From positions 1 to 56,089 of the forward strand of contig ML978316.1 in assembly GCA_010015745.1 (NCBI GenBank): DNA of 56,089 nucleotides. The letters run 5' to 3'. Position 1 is the stretch's first letter, and each line of letters opens with the position of its first letter. A program made the position numbers and the translations under genes. The stretch is from Setomelanomma holmii. Its lineage: Eukaryota > Ascomycota > Dothideomycetes > Pleosporales > Phaeosphaeriaceae. The notes under the pieces are model-generated. The model ran no database searches. It saw only the letters and a list, made by a program, of their open reading frames with translations, and was not told the DNA's origin. This document shows positions 11,397-24,600 of the stretch, in pieces.

Positions 11397-13421
11397 CTAC
11401 ATCATCAAATATCCAGAGACCACAGCTGCAACAGCAAGCCCAAGCACATTCGGCACAAACTTGCCAACTCCACTCGCAGTACGAACAGCCGCCAGAATCA
11501 TCTCGGGCTCATAAGGCGCCGCATTCGCAACCACCGTGCCGTTCCAGCAGTACTGCGTAAAGCACTGCTGACACGCCTGCGGTATGCTCTGGCCATTACG
11601 CTCAAAGCTCCTCGACAAGATCGCGCACGACACACACGTTGGCCAATTCGACGCACCCTGACGCGTCGAATTGGCCTGGGTAGCAACATCGTATCCGTTC
11701 TGGATCATGGCGTTGCGCTCATTAAGCGTGTAGTCCAACTTATCGAACGTCGAGGTATTGGACCAGAAGACGTAGGGCGAGTTCGGAATGTAAACAATAA
11801 GCGGAGGGACGTTGCCGCCCTCGGTAACGTTGCTGCTGTTGCACCCGAAGAATGCGGGGCGATTGTTGAAGCCTAGAGCGACGAATGTGTCCTGGCCGGG
11901 GACGTATGGGAAGGCGGTATTGTTCATGATGTTGGTGTTGGCGCGCTGATAGGTTGCGACCATGGCCGTGCCGTTGGGCCAGTTCTTGGAGGGGTTGTTG
12001 TCTTCGACTGTGTCTGCAGACGAGTCGACGGCGAAGATGACGTCTACGTTGCGCATGGGCTGGATGACGGGGTTGAGAGGGATGTTTTGCAAGTCTTCTC
12101 CGCCGTCCACCAATGTGAGTCGTGAGTTTTTCGCGGATGGGTTTGTCTCGTTGTGGTATCCAAAGAAAGGATTGGGAGTGTAGTCCGCAATATCGTTGTT
12201 ATCATTGCCGATACTGCTGAGGACGTTGGCAATAGCAGACTTGATGAAGTCAGGAATGCCAGAAAAGCTGTTCAAGCTGAGGAAGATCTGGTTGAAAAGA
12301 GAGCTGCTTGTGCCCATGACGAAGCCAAGGTTATCGAAACCAGCGACACATCCCTCATCCTGGGCAAGTTGACCCGCGGAGAAGTTGCTACCAAGGTATT
12401 TGGTTGGTGCGAAGCCATATGTGGTTGGGTCGAATGAGCCCATCTCGAAGGGGTTGAACTCGAACACCGTAGCGTTGAGTGAGACGAGAGTGTCACCAGG
12501 AGCACGCTCGTCGGCCACAAGGATTGGCATAGGCGCCTCTCCGTTCGAGAAGCTTGTATCGTTCTGAATCGACGAGAACGTATATGCTGGGCCGCCATCG
12601 GTGGCATTAATCAATTGGAAGGATAATCCACGACCATAGTAGTCCGTGACCGATGTGTTGAAATCTCCAACTGCATCCACCTTGGAGGAGACAGTATCGG
12701 CCAAATTCTTCCAGTAATCTGCCGTGGAGAGGATCTGGATGCCACCTGTTGGAGGTCCAGTGAAGAGCGAGTTCTGAAATTGCCAAATGTCCTTATGGTC
12801 TATTATATTCTGCACGCTCGAGAAGTTGTTCGCGAAAATGGAACCAATCATCCAGCCTCCGCCAGACAGAGCTGCGGTGTACGTCGATGCCTGCAACAGC
12901 CCTCCTAGATGGCCTTTGCTTGTTGCGTTTGGCGTCCGACTGTCGAATGCTGCAAGCGCGCCTGCTCCGTTCAAAAGTGCCCTGTATCCACCTCCCGAGA
13001 AAGCGATCGCAATGTTTGGCAAAGCTGATGTGTTGCTACGATGATTGTCGATATATGATCCAACATCAAAGCCGGAGATGTTGGCGCGTACCAGGAACTC
13101 GCGCATGGGGTCGACCGTCTTCGGTCTCCTTTGTTGCAACCATTGTGTCTCTGCATCGGACAGTCGATCTGCAGAACGGATACTGGGTCGAGTCGAGGGG
13201 CAATCAACCTGAGCAGGCGCGTACCCGTTAGGGGCTTGGGGAGATGCGCGCTTCCATGATTCGAGCGAGTCGGAGCGTGGTGCAACTCTAGCTTCCCGTG
13301 CTACGATTGCGGATGCTATCACGTTGTTAGCTAAGTGGTCGCGTGAGGTCTAGCACTCGAGACGCTTACAGCTCGCAAGGCTTGTGAATGCCGAAGCAGT
13401 TAGCACCAAGGAATACTTCAT
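11397..13421 (-). CDS. Secreted GPI-anchored lysophospholipase (phospholipase B)
   Basis: CDS complement(11397..13315, 13370..13421), 656 residues, with a 54-nt intron whose phase joins a short signal-peptide exon (MKYSLVLTASAFTSLAS) to the body. It hydrolyses acyl chains from phospholipids and lysophospholipids at the cell surface or outside the cell. The cPLA2-like catalytic core is visible: an oxyanion loop near AFSGGGYRALLNGAGAL, the nucleophile motif ALSGGGWMIGS, and the aspartate in LVDGGEDLQNIPLNPV. Many N-x-S/T sequons and conserved cysteines fit secretion. The C-terminal hydrophobic stretch (VLGLAVAAVVSGYLMM) after a small-residue zone looks like a GPI attachment signal. Length matches fungal Plb1-3. 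All catalytic elements are intact. Confidence 0.92.
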
Positions 13422-15693
13422 GACTATGACTGAATGAAAATGAACGATCCAAGGAGAAGAAGATTAGGGAACAATGAAGCTTAAGAAGGACCAAAGCAAA
13501 CGAGTGTGGAGCAGTCGTCAGATTCAAGGCTGTGAACCCACCACGACGGCAGCGCGCGGAATGATCGCAACACGGCTGTGTGTCGCGACCAAAAGTCAGA
13601 TCAAGCTAGAGCAAATATGATCTCACGGGGACGGCGATCTTGGCGTGGCTGTGGCCCCTAGCCCTGAAGATCAATCTTAATTTAGGGCTAGCTTTCTCAT
13701 CCCAAAGTTGCCGCTTTCGGCTTGTCGTGTGGCCCAGCAAAACCGCTGCACCCTCGAGCACCGTCAGCACTTGCCCGCTAGACTCAGCACAGCGGCTGCT
13801 GACACTGCGGATGAGTCCGAAGGAGGCTCACAGGGTGGTCCGGTGGTACTGTGGCGGTTGATTGGTCGAGCAGTGCGAAACACGGTCGGCATTCGGCAAG
13901 GGTTGGTGCAGGGGCAACTGTAAGCTGGACCACATCACCAGCCACTCTTCATTGTTTGGTGTTTGCGATTGGCCTGATATCATGCGACGAATCCTCCGCG
14001 TTGCGTTTCCCTTTGTTCATTGCAGTGGTTCGCCTTCGACTTCGCGGCGTTCAACTGATCTTGACGTTTGCGAGAGTTTTCGCAAATCCAGACGCAAAGG
14101 ATGAATTCCTGTCAGAAAACACACACTAACAGCGGTCAGTCTTACTTGACATGGATACCACGTAACAAGGTAAACCGTAGCCTCATTAGACCAACCATAG
14201 CCCCATGGGCGTATCTGCTCCGGACGTTCCGGGATGCGTACGATGACAATCGAACAAAGACAGCCAACAGTAAGGCCCAGTAACAGCTTGGCACTAGCAG
14301 AAATCAACGATTGACGGAATCGTACCTAGGGGGCTTATCCGAGAATGAGTACGGTGTGTGTATGGAGCAAAACCTGGTTGAAGATCGAGGATGGAGTTGG
14401 CTCGAGGTCGTGACAACCCTTGGAAGCATCGCTGAGGAAGCTACAGACGAACAACCCCACTTCTTTGGCCCATTATCTAAGAGACGTATCGCCTCTTCAT
14501 CCGCACAACGCAAACTCCGCCGGATTGCCCACGCCACAGCCGACAACAATGTCCACGGACTTGCTCATTCTAAAACCCGATCGCACTACCACAGTAACGC
14601 TCCACAAGGCTTCCGGCAGCGTTCCGGCGGGAGGCTGCAGATCCGGTTCCGAACTCTCGCAAGCCTTACCAGCCACGAAGCTGAAGACCGAACACCGAGT
14701 GAAGGATCCTGCCAACGACTCGACTCTTGATGGACTCGGTGGCCAACTGACCCAAGCTGAGATGAAGTGTGACGTGATGTTAGACTTCAGCCACACTTGT
14801 CACACTTTTCACGAGACGCACTCTCATGAGCAGGCTTCGTAGGGACTGCAAGAATTTGGATGCTTGCGTATTCAACATTCTCTTAATTGAGACACCAGAC
14901 GATTGAGCGTACTCTCTTAAAAGGAAACTTCACTCGATAGGCTACTGGCTATTGTCGATTTGCGCACTGCATTTCAGTCCTAATGATCATACGCGCTCCC
15001 TGATGGGACAGAGAGGCATATTGTCCTCTGCGTTTCGTCCTACTCCAGGCAAGAGACTTGTCTTGAACTCAGCGCGCCTGGATGTTTGCTGACATTACTG
15101 GCTACAAATCATGACCTAGTCGTGAGCCCGAAAAGTTGGATTTCTGTGCACTTCAATACCTGGGCTTTCAGAAGGTGAGTTCCAAGGATACAAAAAACAA
15201 TATAGCGTCAGGTGTCGAGCTTCGTGTAGACCTCAACGATTCCCCGACCTTACGTCAATGTGTGGTATGACGATTCAACGAGGAATTGGCACTTGGTCAC
15301 TTGCTGTCTTCGATTCTATTTCCCGATTTTTGTGTCTCAAAGCCAAGGCGACAATGTTCCACAAGATGTGCCATCATGGTTCTGATCCTGCTCCACGCAT
15401 TCTGCCGTTGAGGTTCTCCGCTGCCATGGCCCTTGGCAGCGGGCTATCGTCCGCACATTTCTTGACCTTCCTAATATAGAGCGGACCGCCATCATCCAAG
15501 CACAACTACTGCTGTTGCTAACATGGAGATTAGAGATGTATGTGATAGCACATAGTGCTGATGTGTTGGGATTGCCAATGGCATGGTGCATGCTGTTTGC
15601 TAAGCATGAAGTGGGCATGAAACGTATAAGAGATGGAATCAATGTTGCAATCGTGGGTTCTACCTTACGCAGCTAACAATCGCTCGGTGCAAG
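13422..15693. other. Gene-poor spacer between lysophospholipase and S10 genes
   Basis: About 2.3 kb separate the two divergent genes. Open frames reach at most about 140 codons, overlap on both strands and carry no family motifs. The ends presumably hold the two promoters. I see no RNA gene, repeat or transposon remnant. Confidence 0.5.
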
Positions 15694-17816
15694 ATGCTGT
15701 CGCTTTCTTCATCGACAGCAGTTTTGCTGTCACTGTGGGCAGCTTCCACTTCCGCTCAGTTCCCCGCAGCGCCAGAAGGCCGTAAAGTCTTAGAGTCACG
15801 TTCCGGAGAAGGCGTCACCATCACATACAAAGAGGTATGTAGACATTATTGTCCTTGACATACGAACAACTATGCTAACATAAAGGGCAGAACACTCTTT
15901 GCGAGACCAGGCCTGGGGTCAAGTCTTACGCAGGTCATGTCTATCTACCACCCGGCACGGCCGACTTGGGCCAAGGACAAGACTATCCGATCAACAGCGT
16001 GAGTTATATGAATCAAACTTTCGCACGCATTGGCCCTAGCTAAGCTCACTGCAGTTCTTCTGGTTCTTCGAGGCGCGCAACAATCCTGAGAGCACACCCC
16101 TGACCATATGGCTCAATGGAGGACCCGGTTCGTCTTCAATGGCGGGATTATTCACGGAGAACGGGCCTTGTCAAGTCAACGCAGATTCGAACAGCACAAG
16201 GCCTGCCGAGTGGAGCTGGAACGACAACGTGAATATACTTTACTTCGAACAGCCCGTACAGGTGGGCTTCTCCTACGACACGCTTCAGAATGTTACGCGA
16301 GACCTTGTCACAGGCAGAGTGACGCTTCTGAACGACACGACACCAACACCTGAGCAAAACTCGACTCTACTTACAGGCACGTTTCTGAGCCGCGAACCTA
16401 ACAATACAGCTTCCGGCAGTGTCAATGGAGCCGTCACATCTTGGCATTTTCCTCAATCATGGTTCCAAGAGTTCCCACACTATCTTCCAAACGACACCCG
16501 CATCAGTCTAGCTGCGCAATCCTACGGTGGCCGCTATGGTCCGGCCATGATGTCGTTCTGGGAAGCACAAAATCAGCGCATCGAAAACGGCACATGGGAC
16601 GGCGGTCGGGCGAGCAATTCGTCTTCCACCTCGACACTCTCTTAATAGTATCTGGATGCATCAATCCCTACGTCCAATCCCCATACTATCCCCAACAAGC
16701 CTTTCGCAACAACGGCTTCGGCATCGAAGCTGTCAACGAAACCATCTACAACGCCATGGCCTCCTCCATCCCCTCCTGCCTCTCCCGTATCCAATCCTGC
16801 CGCGACTTGGCCGCCATCTTCGAACCATCTAAGCTCGGCATCAATACCACCGTCAACTCCGCCTGCGCAGCCGCAGAGACGTATTGCCACGACAACATCG
16901 TGACTTCATACATTCAATACTCTGGCATAGATTACTACGACATCTCCACACAATCCCCGCCCCCGTTTCCAGCGGGCTTCCACCAAGGTTTTCTCAATCG
17001 CGAGTGGGTCCAGGCGGATCTAGGTGTTCTGTTGAACTGGACGGGGAGTTCGCCACAAGCATCAAATGCATATCGTGATATTGGGGATCACCCGCGCGAC
17101 TCGTGGCTCGAGGATTAGGCTTCTTGCTCGACAATGGGATCAAAGTCTCCCTTCTGTATGGAGACTTGGACTTTGCATGTCCCTGGGCTAGCGGGGATGC
17201 CGTCGCCAAAGCAATCTCCTGGACCGGCGCGGACGGGTATGCGAGCGCCCAGTACGCGAAGATCCAGACGAATGAGAGCTATGTAGGCGGATTGGTACGG
17301 CAGTATGGGAATTTGAGCTATGTGCGCACGTATCAGGCTGGCCACGCGATTCCGGCGTATCAGCCGGAAACAGCATACCGAATCTTCACAAGGGCATTGT
17401 TCAATCTCGACATCGCAACGGGCACGCAGTCGACTGCAGGCGAGTACGTAACCACGGGACGCATGGAACCGGATGTTCAGCTCGTTCCTGGCGGGCAGGA
17501 ATTGACGTATTGTTATACGTATGCGGCGGGTTCGTGCTATGACTGGCAGATTGAAGCGATTCAGAATGGCACGGCGGAGATTTGTGAGTGGTTGTTTGTG
17601 GATCAGAACTCGACTGCTTTGTTTCCTGAGATCGTTGCGAAGTGTAGACAGGATTGGGGACAGGGTGGAAATGGGATGAATGGGACAATGAATGTGAGGC
17701 CGACGTATACTGGAGCGCTGTTTACTGGCGGTGCTGCGAGAGTTGGAAAGAGTGGTTTGCTTATGGCTTTAGCTTGGAGTGGTATGAGTTTGGCTGTGCT
17801 GGCATATCTATTGTAG
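15694..17816 (+). pseudogene. S10 serine carboxypeptidase, broken by two -1 frameshifts
   Basis: Two normal introns (15835-15893 and 16000-16056, by consensus) join a signal peptide exon (MLSLSSSTAVLLSLWAAS) to a body typical of secreted S10 carboxypeptidases, which remove C-terminal residues in vacuole or medium. Visible are IWLNGGPGSSSMAGLF, the nucleophile motif AAQSYGGRYGP, LLYGDLDFACPW with the catalytic aspartate, and YQAGHAIP with the histidine. The frame changes twice. Around 16590-16612 it shifts before EQFVFHLDTLLIVSGC. At 17112-17118 it hits TAG within WLED/LGFLLDNG. Family sequence continues directly across both points, so each looks like one lost base. A 44-nt GT-AG segment could restore frame at each site (16605-16648 and 17075-17118), but would remove conserved residues and has poor donors. 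Recent pseudogene or base-calling error; a hydrophobic GPI-like tail is preserved. Confidence 0.7.
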
Positions 17817-19702
17817 ATAGTACCACCTAAGCATCGGCTAGACCAACATCTTGCTCTCAGCACAACAGGTAATGTAATCCTACATTTCTACTCAAATCCA
17901 AACATGCGCAAGCTACATGTCTTTTATTTTTTCTTTATTCCCTAAACAACCTTCTTATCTCCGCCCTCAATCATCACCCCATCGCCTGACACGTCGATAC
18001 ACCTCCTATCCGACGGCTACACAGCACCCTATGCCTCATCCGAACCGCCACACAACTCTATACACACCGATCCCGCGCACTCCCACGTGTAGACGTAGAT
18101 CGCTCGCCTATGTACGCCATGCGGCACGGCGATCCCGCAAGCGTAAACTTCTGACAGCTCGTGCGTGTAGCTTTGGGCATTGTCCTAATTAGTCTTGTCG
18201 CGCTGCGTACTGTGTATCAGTACAACTAAACTTCTCCACGTGGTGTGGTAGTGTTTGAGTGATGCAAGTACGACTCGAACAAATTTCCTCCTACACAAAC
18301 CTACCGCGTCTACATCCCACACTTCTGCACGCAGGATAGGAATCGTTCTAGTTTGTGCCAGTTTTGCTTGAGTGACTTGTGGCTAGATGCACGCCACTGA
18401 TGGAAGGTTTCTTTGACAAGTTTGAGGTAGCCTCGGTAGCTTTGAACACTAAGTTTGAAGTCAGACTAGTTTTGGTCGTGGTTGAGACACTGAGTCGCGT
18501 ATGCTTCCGCACTGACGCTGTAGGCCCAAAAGAGGCGTCGGATATGGCGAGGTAGGTTTGCCGAGTGTACCACAACTTCACGCATCTCACCAGACTTCAT
18601 ATGTAGACTTTGTAGAATCCTTGATACCTACTCGCTAGGAATAACTGATGTTTGTCTACAGTTCGCAGTATAGCATTAGTATGTCTTGACATTGTGGATA
18701 TCTTCACCGCTATGTTTCAGGGACTTGGTCCACTACGTTGAGCTTCATCGCAATTGCCGTCCGCCATCCACGTATGTATCTTGCAGATCAAACCCGCGCT
18801 CCGCCGCTCGCAATACGGTGTCCAGTTCCAGCAGGTCCGTGCATGCGGCTCTCACGTCTCGCCTAGATCAACACGTCCGGGGAACCTTAGAACCATTCAT
18901 GGGTGGTGACGAAGCCAGGATCGGCATGATCCGCATTGAGGCGGTGGTCGTTTCGTCTCGCGAGGTGTGACGGACTGCTGGGTTTGTGCAACCAAGCGAT
19001 TGTGGGAGCGTGTTTGTAAGGCCGTCAATCTAGACTCGAGTCATGGTGACGTGTTCTTCTAGATGGACTCAAGGTCTGGTGCGCGGTGTGAAAATGTTCC
19101 GTGATGGCAAAGGCGCTCCTTCCTTCGATGGTCCTCCAAGCTGCAAATGCAGCAAGTACGACTGGCGCTGACGCTGGAAAACCCTTATTGACACAGGACG
19201 TTTGGTGGGTGTAGAAATGTGGGTATTTGATATGTTGTCAACCTGAAAATTACAATAGATAGCCTCCCACTCCTTTTTGCAAACTTATGCCGTGTGTCTA
19301 ATCACCACGTGCTTATCGATCTGAGCACTACAGGCTCGTCCAAATGTACAAATACAGCTCCCTGCGGAGCCGCTGTCCATCTCATTCATCCCCAGATCCG
19401 GTATTGCGTACGCAATGCAGGTGCAATGCGCACACAGCGTTGCGTTCTCGTGTGATAATACAATCTGCCACCAACGCCGTTTCGCACATCCCTAGAAGGC
19501 TGTGTGTGATACATGCAGATATATGCAATAATGGACGCAAAGCGTCCTGCGAGTGTCGAACCAAATGTCGCAAGTATGTAGTATGATATGTTGCCGCACA
19601 ACGCCAGACGCCGCGCATAGAAATCGACTTCGGGGTATGATGTCAAAGCAAAGGAATTCGTCGAGCCGTATGCGCAACAGAAGGCGTAATGATCCGGACA
19701 GA
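17817..19702. other. Spacer between S10 gene and kinase gene
   Basis: About 1.9 kb between the 3' ends of two converging genes. Open frames are all under 110 codons and overlap on both strands with no recognised motif. No RNA gene or repeat family was identified. Confidence 0.5.
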
Positions 19703-21688
19703 TCAGGTGTTACTGATGATCACCCTTGCGCCCTCTTTCCCCAGCACGCCCCTCTCTTTCGCCTTTGGGCTCCTGTCTCGGCCCTTCTTACGATTGAGGA
19801 AACCGAGCATGCCGGACGGCTTTTCAGGAGCTTGAGGACTCTGTACGAGGGCAGAACTCTGGTTAGCCATCTCAGACCATGAGCCGGTTTCGTTGAGAAC
19901 TACCTGTACGCCTCCGCCCATACTGGTACTGCGCTGCGAACCCCGCGGTCGGCTGTTCATCGGTCGTGAGAAAGACGGTGTCGTGGTTTCGGTTCCATCG
20001 GGGAAGTAATCTGCACGCTCGCCGCGCTGCGATGCGGGCGAGCCGGTGTTTCCCGTCTGATTAAGGATGGCAGTGGCAAGTGGGGGAGAGCCCCTGGGTG
20101 AATGTGTGGTCGAGCGCGCGGTCGCTTGCGAGCGAGTTGGCTGTAGCTCGCCATCCTGAGACTTTGTCGGGGCAAGTGGCCGACCCCACGGATCTTGTTG
20201 CGATGTGACGGAGGCAGGCGTGTGCTCACTGTTGCTCTGGTTGCTCGCTCTTGAGCCGCCAACCGAATCGACGGTATCTGCGACCGCGATTGCGATTGGG
20301 CGTGCTTCCGCGACAGTTGTGTAGTTGAACGGCTCGAACAGCGTCTCGATCATACGGTGCAGCTCCTCCGCGCGAATCTCCTGCTCTGTCGCATCGTCCT
20401 TGAGCGCTTCTCTTGGCTTCTGCCTCCGAGCACGTGCTTCAAGTGGTGCCTCTTCTAGTAGCAGCTCCTCCAGATCGTATGTCGCGTCGAAGTTGGTCTT
20501 ATCGCTTGATGGGATGAATACAGGCATGATCTCCTTGCGTTCCAGCGCGATGAAATCAAGGGGTCGGAAAAAGGGATTGTCAGTGAATGATTCGAAGCTA
20601 ATGGCACCTATGCGCTTCTTCCGATTCTTCTCGAGCAGCGAGCTGATGGCGTGTAAGCAGACCATCGAGACAGGCGGGCTCGTCACGGGGTAGGTCGGTT
20701 CGCCCTTGAGGATCTTCTGCGCGAGGGAGTCATGGCTGCTGGCCTCGAACGGTCGCTGCGAGTGTCAGTAGTGAATGACCTGTGTTCAGTGAGCTGAGCC
20801 TACCTTATTGTATATGCACTCGTAGAAGAGCACGCCAAGCGACCACCAGTCGACTTCGCATGAGTAGCCCTTGCCCTCGTACACTTCGGGTGCGAGGTAG
20901 GCGAGGGTGCCAGACTTGCTTGTCAGCGGCTTGTGTGGTGTGAAGTCGGACGCAACGTTCTGTGAGGCATTAGCATGTGATAGCGTGATAAGGCGGACTG
21001 CGAGAACGTACAAAGTCTGCCAGGTGCACATGGCCCTCTGAGTCGAGCAGCACATTGTCGGGCTTGATGTCTCTGTGCACGATGCCCTGCTGGTGAATAT
21101 ACCGCACTGCGCAGCCAAGCTGTGCTATCCAGAATCGCACCGCTTCTTCTGTAAAGGTCTTCCGCGAGATGTGAAACCGCAGGTCGCCGCCATTCATTAG
21201 GTCTACCACGATATAGCTGGCCGTCGTTAGTCATCATTCCACTGACACCCAGCCCTCCACATACAGATATTCGATGTCCTGAAAGCTGTAGCGCAGGTTG
21301 CAGAGGAAGGGGTGGTTGAGGTGCTCGAGCATGCGTCGCTCTCGAATGATATTGCGGACGCTCTCGGACCGTACGACTGTGACACAGCATCAGCATGGCC
21401 CTGGAAGACCCTGGCCGTATGGTGCGGCCAATGGCGAGTGCCAACCTACCTTCGTCTTTTCTTATGTACTTGAGCGCAAATGTGAGGCCCGTGTCTTTGC
21501 GCTCGACGATGCGCACCTTGCCAAAGGCGCCCTTGCCGACGACGCGCAGCAGGCGGAAGTGGTTGAGGTTCACTGCGGGCCATGATCAGCATGTCGACCT
21601 TCACCGCAGCCGTCCCACGTGCAGCGGGCTGATGTCACTACGCACCTTGGTCGGTGAACACCACGGGCTTGCCGTTGCTCTGACCCAT
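19703..21688 (-). CDS. YANK/STK32-type AGC serine/threonine kinase
   Basis: CDS complement(19703..20755, 20804..20959, 21012..21216, 21265..21376, 21450..21572, 21646..21688), 563 residues; all five introns are GT-AG and phases agree. The kinase domain runs from FRLLRVVGKGAFGKVRIVE (glycine loop) through ALKYIRK (ATP lysine), HRDIKPDNVLL (catalytic loop), LADFNVAS and TLAYLAPEVYEGKGYSCEVD to the C-lobe. The magnesium motif is DFN instead of DFG, as in STK32/YANK kinases, so the change is a family trait and not a sign of inactivity. A start at MGQSNGKPVVF adds a Gly-2 that could be myristoylated, as in related kinases (inference). The tail, about 230 residues, is disordered and rich in Ser, Pro and Arg. 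The substrate is not evident from sequence. Exon 1 lies 73 nt upstream of exon 2. Confidence 0.88.
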
Positions 21689-24600
21689 GATGGGCTACGT
21701 TGGCAGTCTGCCGGTGGGATAGGAATGGGCTCTCAAGAATGCATCTACACAGATAGCAGGTCGGTGGGCGCGGCGGGCTGCTCTGGCGGCCGGGATCGAT
21801 GGGCGCGGGGACAAAGGTGTGCTGGGGCAGGTGCAGCGAGCGTAGGCGGCAGGCACGACGGGGCGGGCACACGGCTGTCTTGTATTATCTTCTTCAGCAG
21901 CGCGGTGCTGGCTGGTAGGGCTGAGGGGCAGAATGGGCGCTCAAGGCTGCGAAAGGAGGCCCAGGAGTTTTGAAGCAGCACGTCTCGTCGGCGTCGCCCT
22001 TTGCAGCTAGTCCCTTCTCGCAGCACGACTTTCTTAGCGCACATGGGGCAAGGGTTGGCCACGTTTTAAGCTGCCTGACCCACGAGCCACAGCGCTAGCC
22101 TATCCTCCCTCAGGCGTTGCCGTGCCCGCACAGAGTCAGCAACCCGGTCCATGTCTCTATCTCATGCTCGGACAGACGTGCCCGTGATCTGTGTCGCCTG
22201 CGAAGCAGGCGCGGCTACGACAACTCTATGAGAACTGCCGTTATATCACCGCAGGCACTGACGCTGTATTGGCAGTGTAATTGCTGCTCAGATGCCTCCC
22301 AATTGCCATGTAAATACGTCGTTCACCACGCATGCCATATCTCGCGGGCTGCAGCGCGCTGACTTGACATCGCAAAGCAGCGGTAACCCCCATCCGGATC
22401 CTCCACGCCTGCAGAACTCTATCTGCAAAAGACTCTCTGGGGCTGACGTACACTAACACGTTCTGCTCGCGTGCAATCGCACTCCGACAAGACACAGTCA
22501 GCGTCGGTCTTGCTCTTCGTGCAGTCCTCACTACTGCTGCAGCCCGCCGACTCTGCTCGAGCCCAGCAGCGCGCAGTACCCCGGCTGTCACGAGACATCG
22601 GCCAATTCTCATTTGCCCAGCAGCGGTCGCGCTCCCGTCTGATCTGCATCAGGCTTGCTGCTTCTGAAACACCTTTCTCCCAAGGGCTGCGACTTGCAGT
22701 GGGCGACTGCACCGCACAGAATTATAATCTCCTCCGCGTCGCCCGGACTTGCTTTGGGTGCTGCGTGTCTAGCTTCAGTTTATTTTCTTCCCCCGAGGTA
22801 CACGAGCGCCTCCACGTGGAGATGGAGCTCTGCTACAAGCATGTCACTCGGCGCGGGAGGCTTCCCCACGTGTTCTGATTTGTTCGGCTTGCTTTCTGCT
22901 TCCTCCTGTTTCCTTTTTGGCTTCGGGCCGGTCGTGCACCAAAACGTTCAGGACGCGAGATTTGCAGCCTCCCTCGTTGTGCCCGTACCGAAAATGTTCG
23001 GAGTCGTCGCCAAGCAAGGTAGCTCGCTTGCATCTCAATGATAGGCATCGCTGCTTGCTGTATCTATTCACAGTATTGCGCTGCTGCTCTTCTGGCATAG
23101 ACCATGTAAAACACTGGCACAAGCGTTTTGCAGGCTCATCTCACTTGAGACAAGGGATCAATTGATGTTCATACATAGGAGTACGTCAGTCAGGGGCGAG
23201 CAGCAACCACAGAACAACATGAGCTTGTATCCTCCTAGCGCCATTTGTTCCCATCTCAATACCCACCTCTTTGCAGATTTTCTCCACGATTCCTTCAAGT
23301 TTCCTTTTCTTTCGGCACCGCCTCGGGACTTATCTCAACATGTAGAGGTTTTCGTCGTGGCATGTTGTTACGTGCTCTTGTCTTGGAAAGGAAGGCATAA
23401 CCTGGTGCAAGCCTTCCCTCTTCAGGGTCGGCAAGACGAGACACAGCAGCTCAACAGCAAGTCAAAGCGACTCCCGTTCCGACGGTTTTGCGGATGCATT
23501 CGGCTCTTGGTGGTGCCACGGCTACAAACTTGTGGAGACTTGGCGTTCGTGGTGCAGTAAGGTTTCGGTTGCGTGAGCGATCAGGCTAAAAGTTTTCTAC
23601 GTGTGTTCCAGAAGCCAGCCAGCCAAAATCCTCCGAGCGCGAAGTGAGACGAACTAGGCCCGCCTGCTGCGTACTCAGACTCTGTCACATGCAGAAGGTG
23701 TCGTCGGCCACCTCGTTGCGAGACCTCAACAACGATGAATGATACTCCAGTCACGTGCCGTGCGAGGTGCCCCGAGCCTGCCTTACGATGCTTCTCTACG
23801 GTAGAACACCGCTTCACAATCACACCTCGATTTCGTACTCCGCAGCCGCATCGCTCATGATTCGCTGGGTGTTCTCTTTCGGGAACCGCTTTCACAGACC
23901 CGACACCCGTTCATGGTTGCGGCACAGTACATCTTAGCTGTATTCCTTCATCTAACGCTCCGCGGACCTCATTGGAGCGAAACCCATGTACAGGTCTGTC
24001 TTGTTGATGAGACTTCAATGTCTCACCCGAATGGACGGGCGCGTGCGGGTATCGATCGCTGTCATCCAGCTTGTTGGGCCTGCCCTGTGGACACTCGATG
24101 CAGAACACGGAGCTGCACAAAGCCACCGGATGCTGCGCTCGCTACATCTTCGATATGCGCATTGCGAACCCGATGACCCCGTACCAATGCTGCCTCACCA
24201 GGTTGCCCAATGAATGACACTTCGATAGACTTTAGTTGGTGGCGCTAGCTGCCACATCGCAAATGTGGCAGTCACGACTAGCCTCGCACCTTCCCTTATC
24301 ATGAGTGTCGATATAGCCAAGCATCTCCCATGGCGTCGCGCCCTGGCCTCCTTCATCACAACCCATCAACATCTAGAACCGCCACTGCAGCTTCTATGCA
24401 GCCTTGTCGCGGCCTTCGGAATCGATACGCTGCATTCATCCAGGCCACGTTAACGCCTTCACATGAAACCGCCTTACATGACCCTCTCTCTCCTTTTTCA
24501 TACGCGAGGCGTCACGATGCAGTTCACGTTCTTATGCAACCATATCCGACCGGTCCTGCGGGCCTATAATTAGGCTCTTCGGGCTTCAAACGAGCACCCG

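Noticed and set aside
14311..14730. 139-codon plus-strand open frame, with an overlapping frame at 14420-14842
   Set aside because: Overlaps frames on both strands and shows no recognisable motif or codon pattern.
16605..16648. A 44-nt GT-AG intron as the explanation for the first S10 frameshift
   Set aside because: GTCGGG is a poor donor, the only TTAAT branch-like site touches the acceptor, and splicing would remove the HLDTL segment typical of S10 enzymes.
17075..17118. A 44-nt GT-AG intron as the explanation for the second S10 frameshift
   Set aside because: It would remove GDHPRDSWLED, which continues naturally into LGFLLDNG in the next frame, as expected for the family.
20970..21209. 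DFN in place of DFG as evidence for a dead kinase
   Set aside because: DFN is the normal form in the STK32/YANK family and all other catalytic residues are present.
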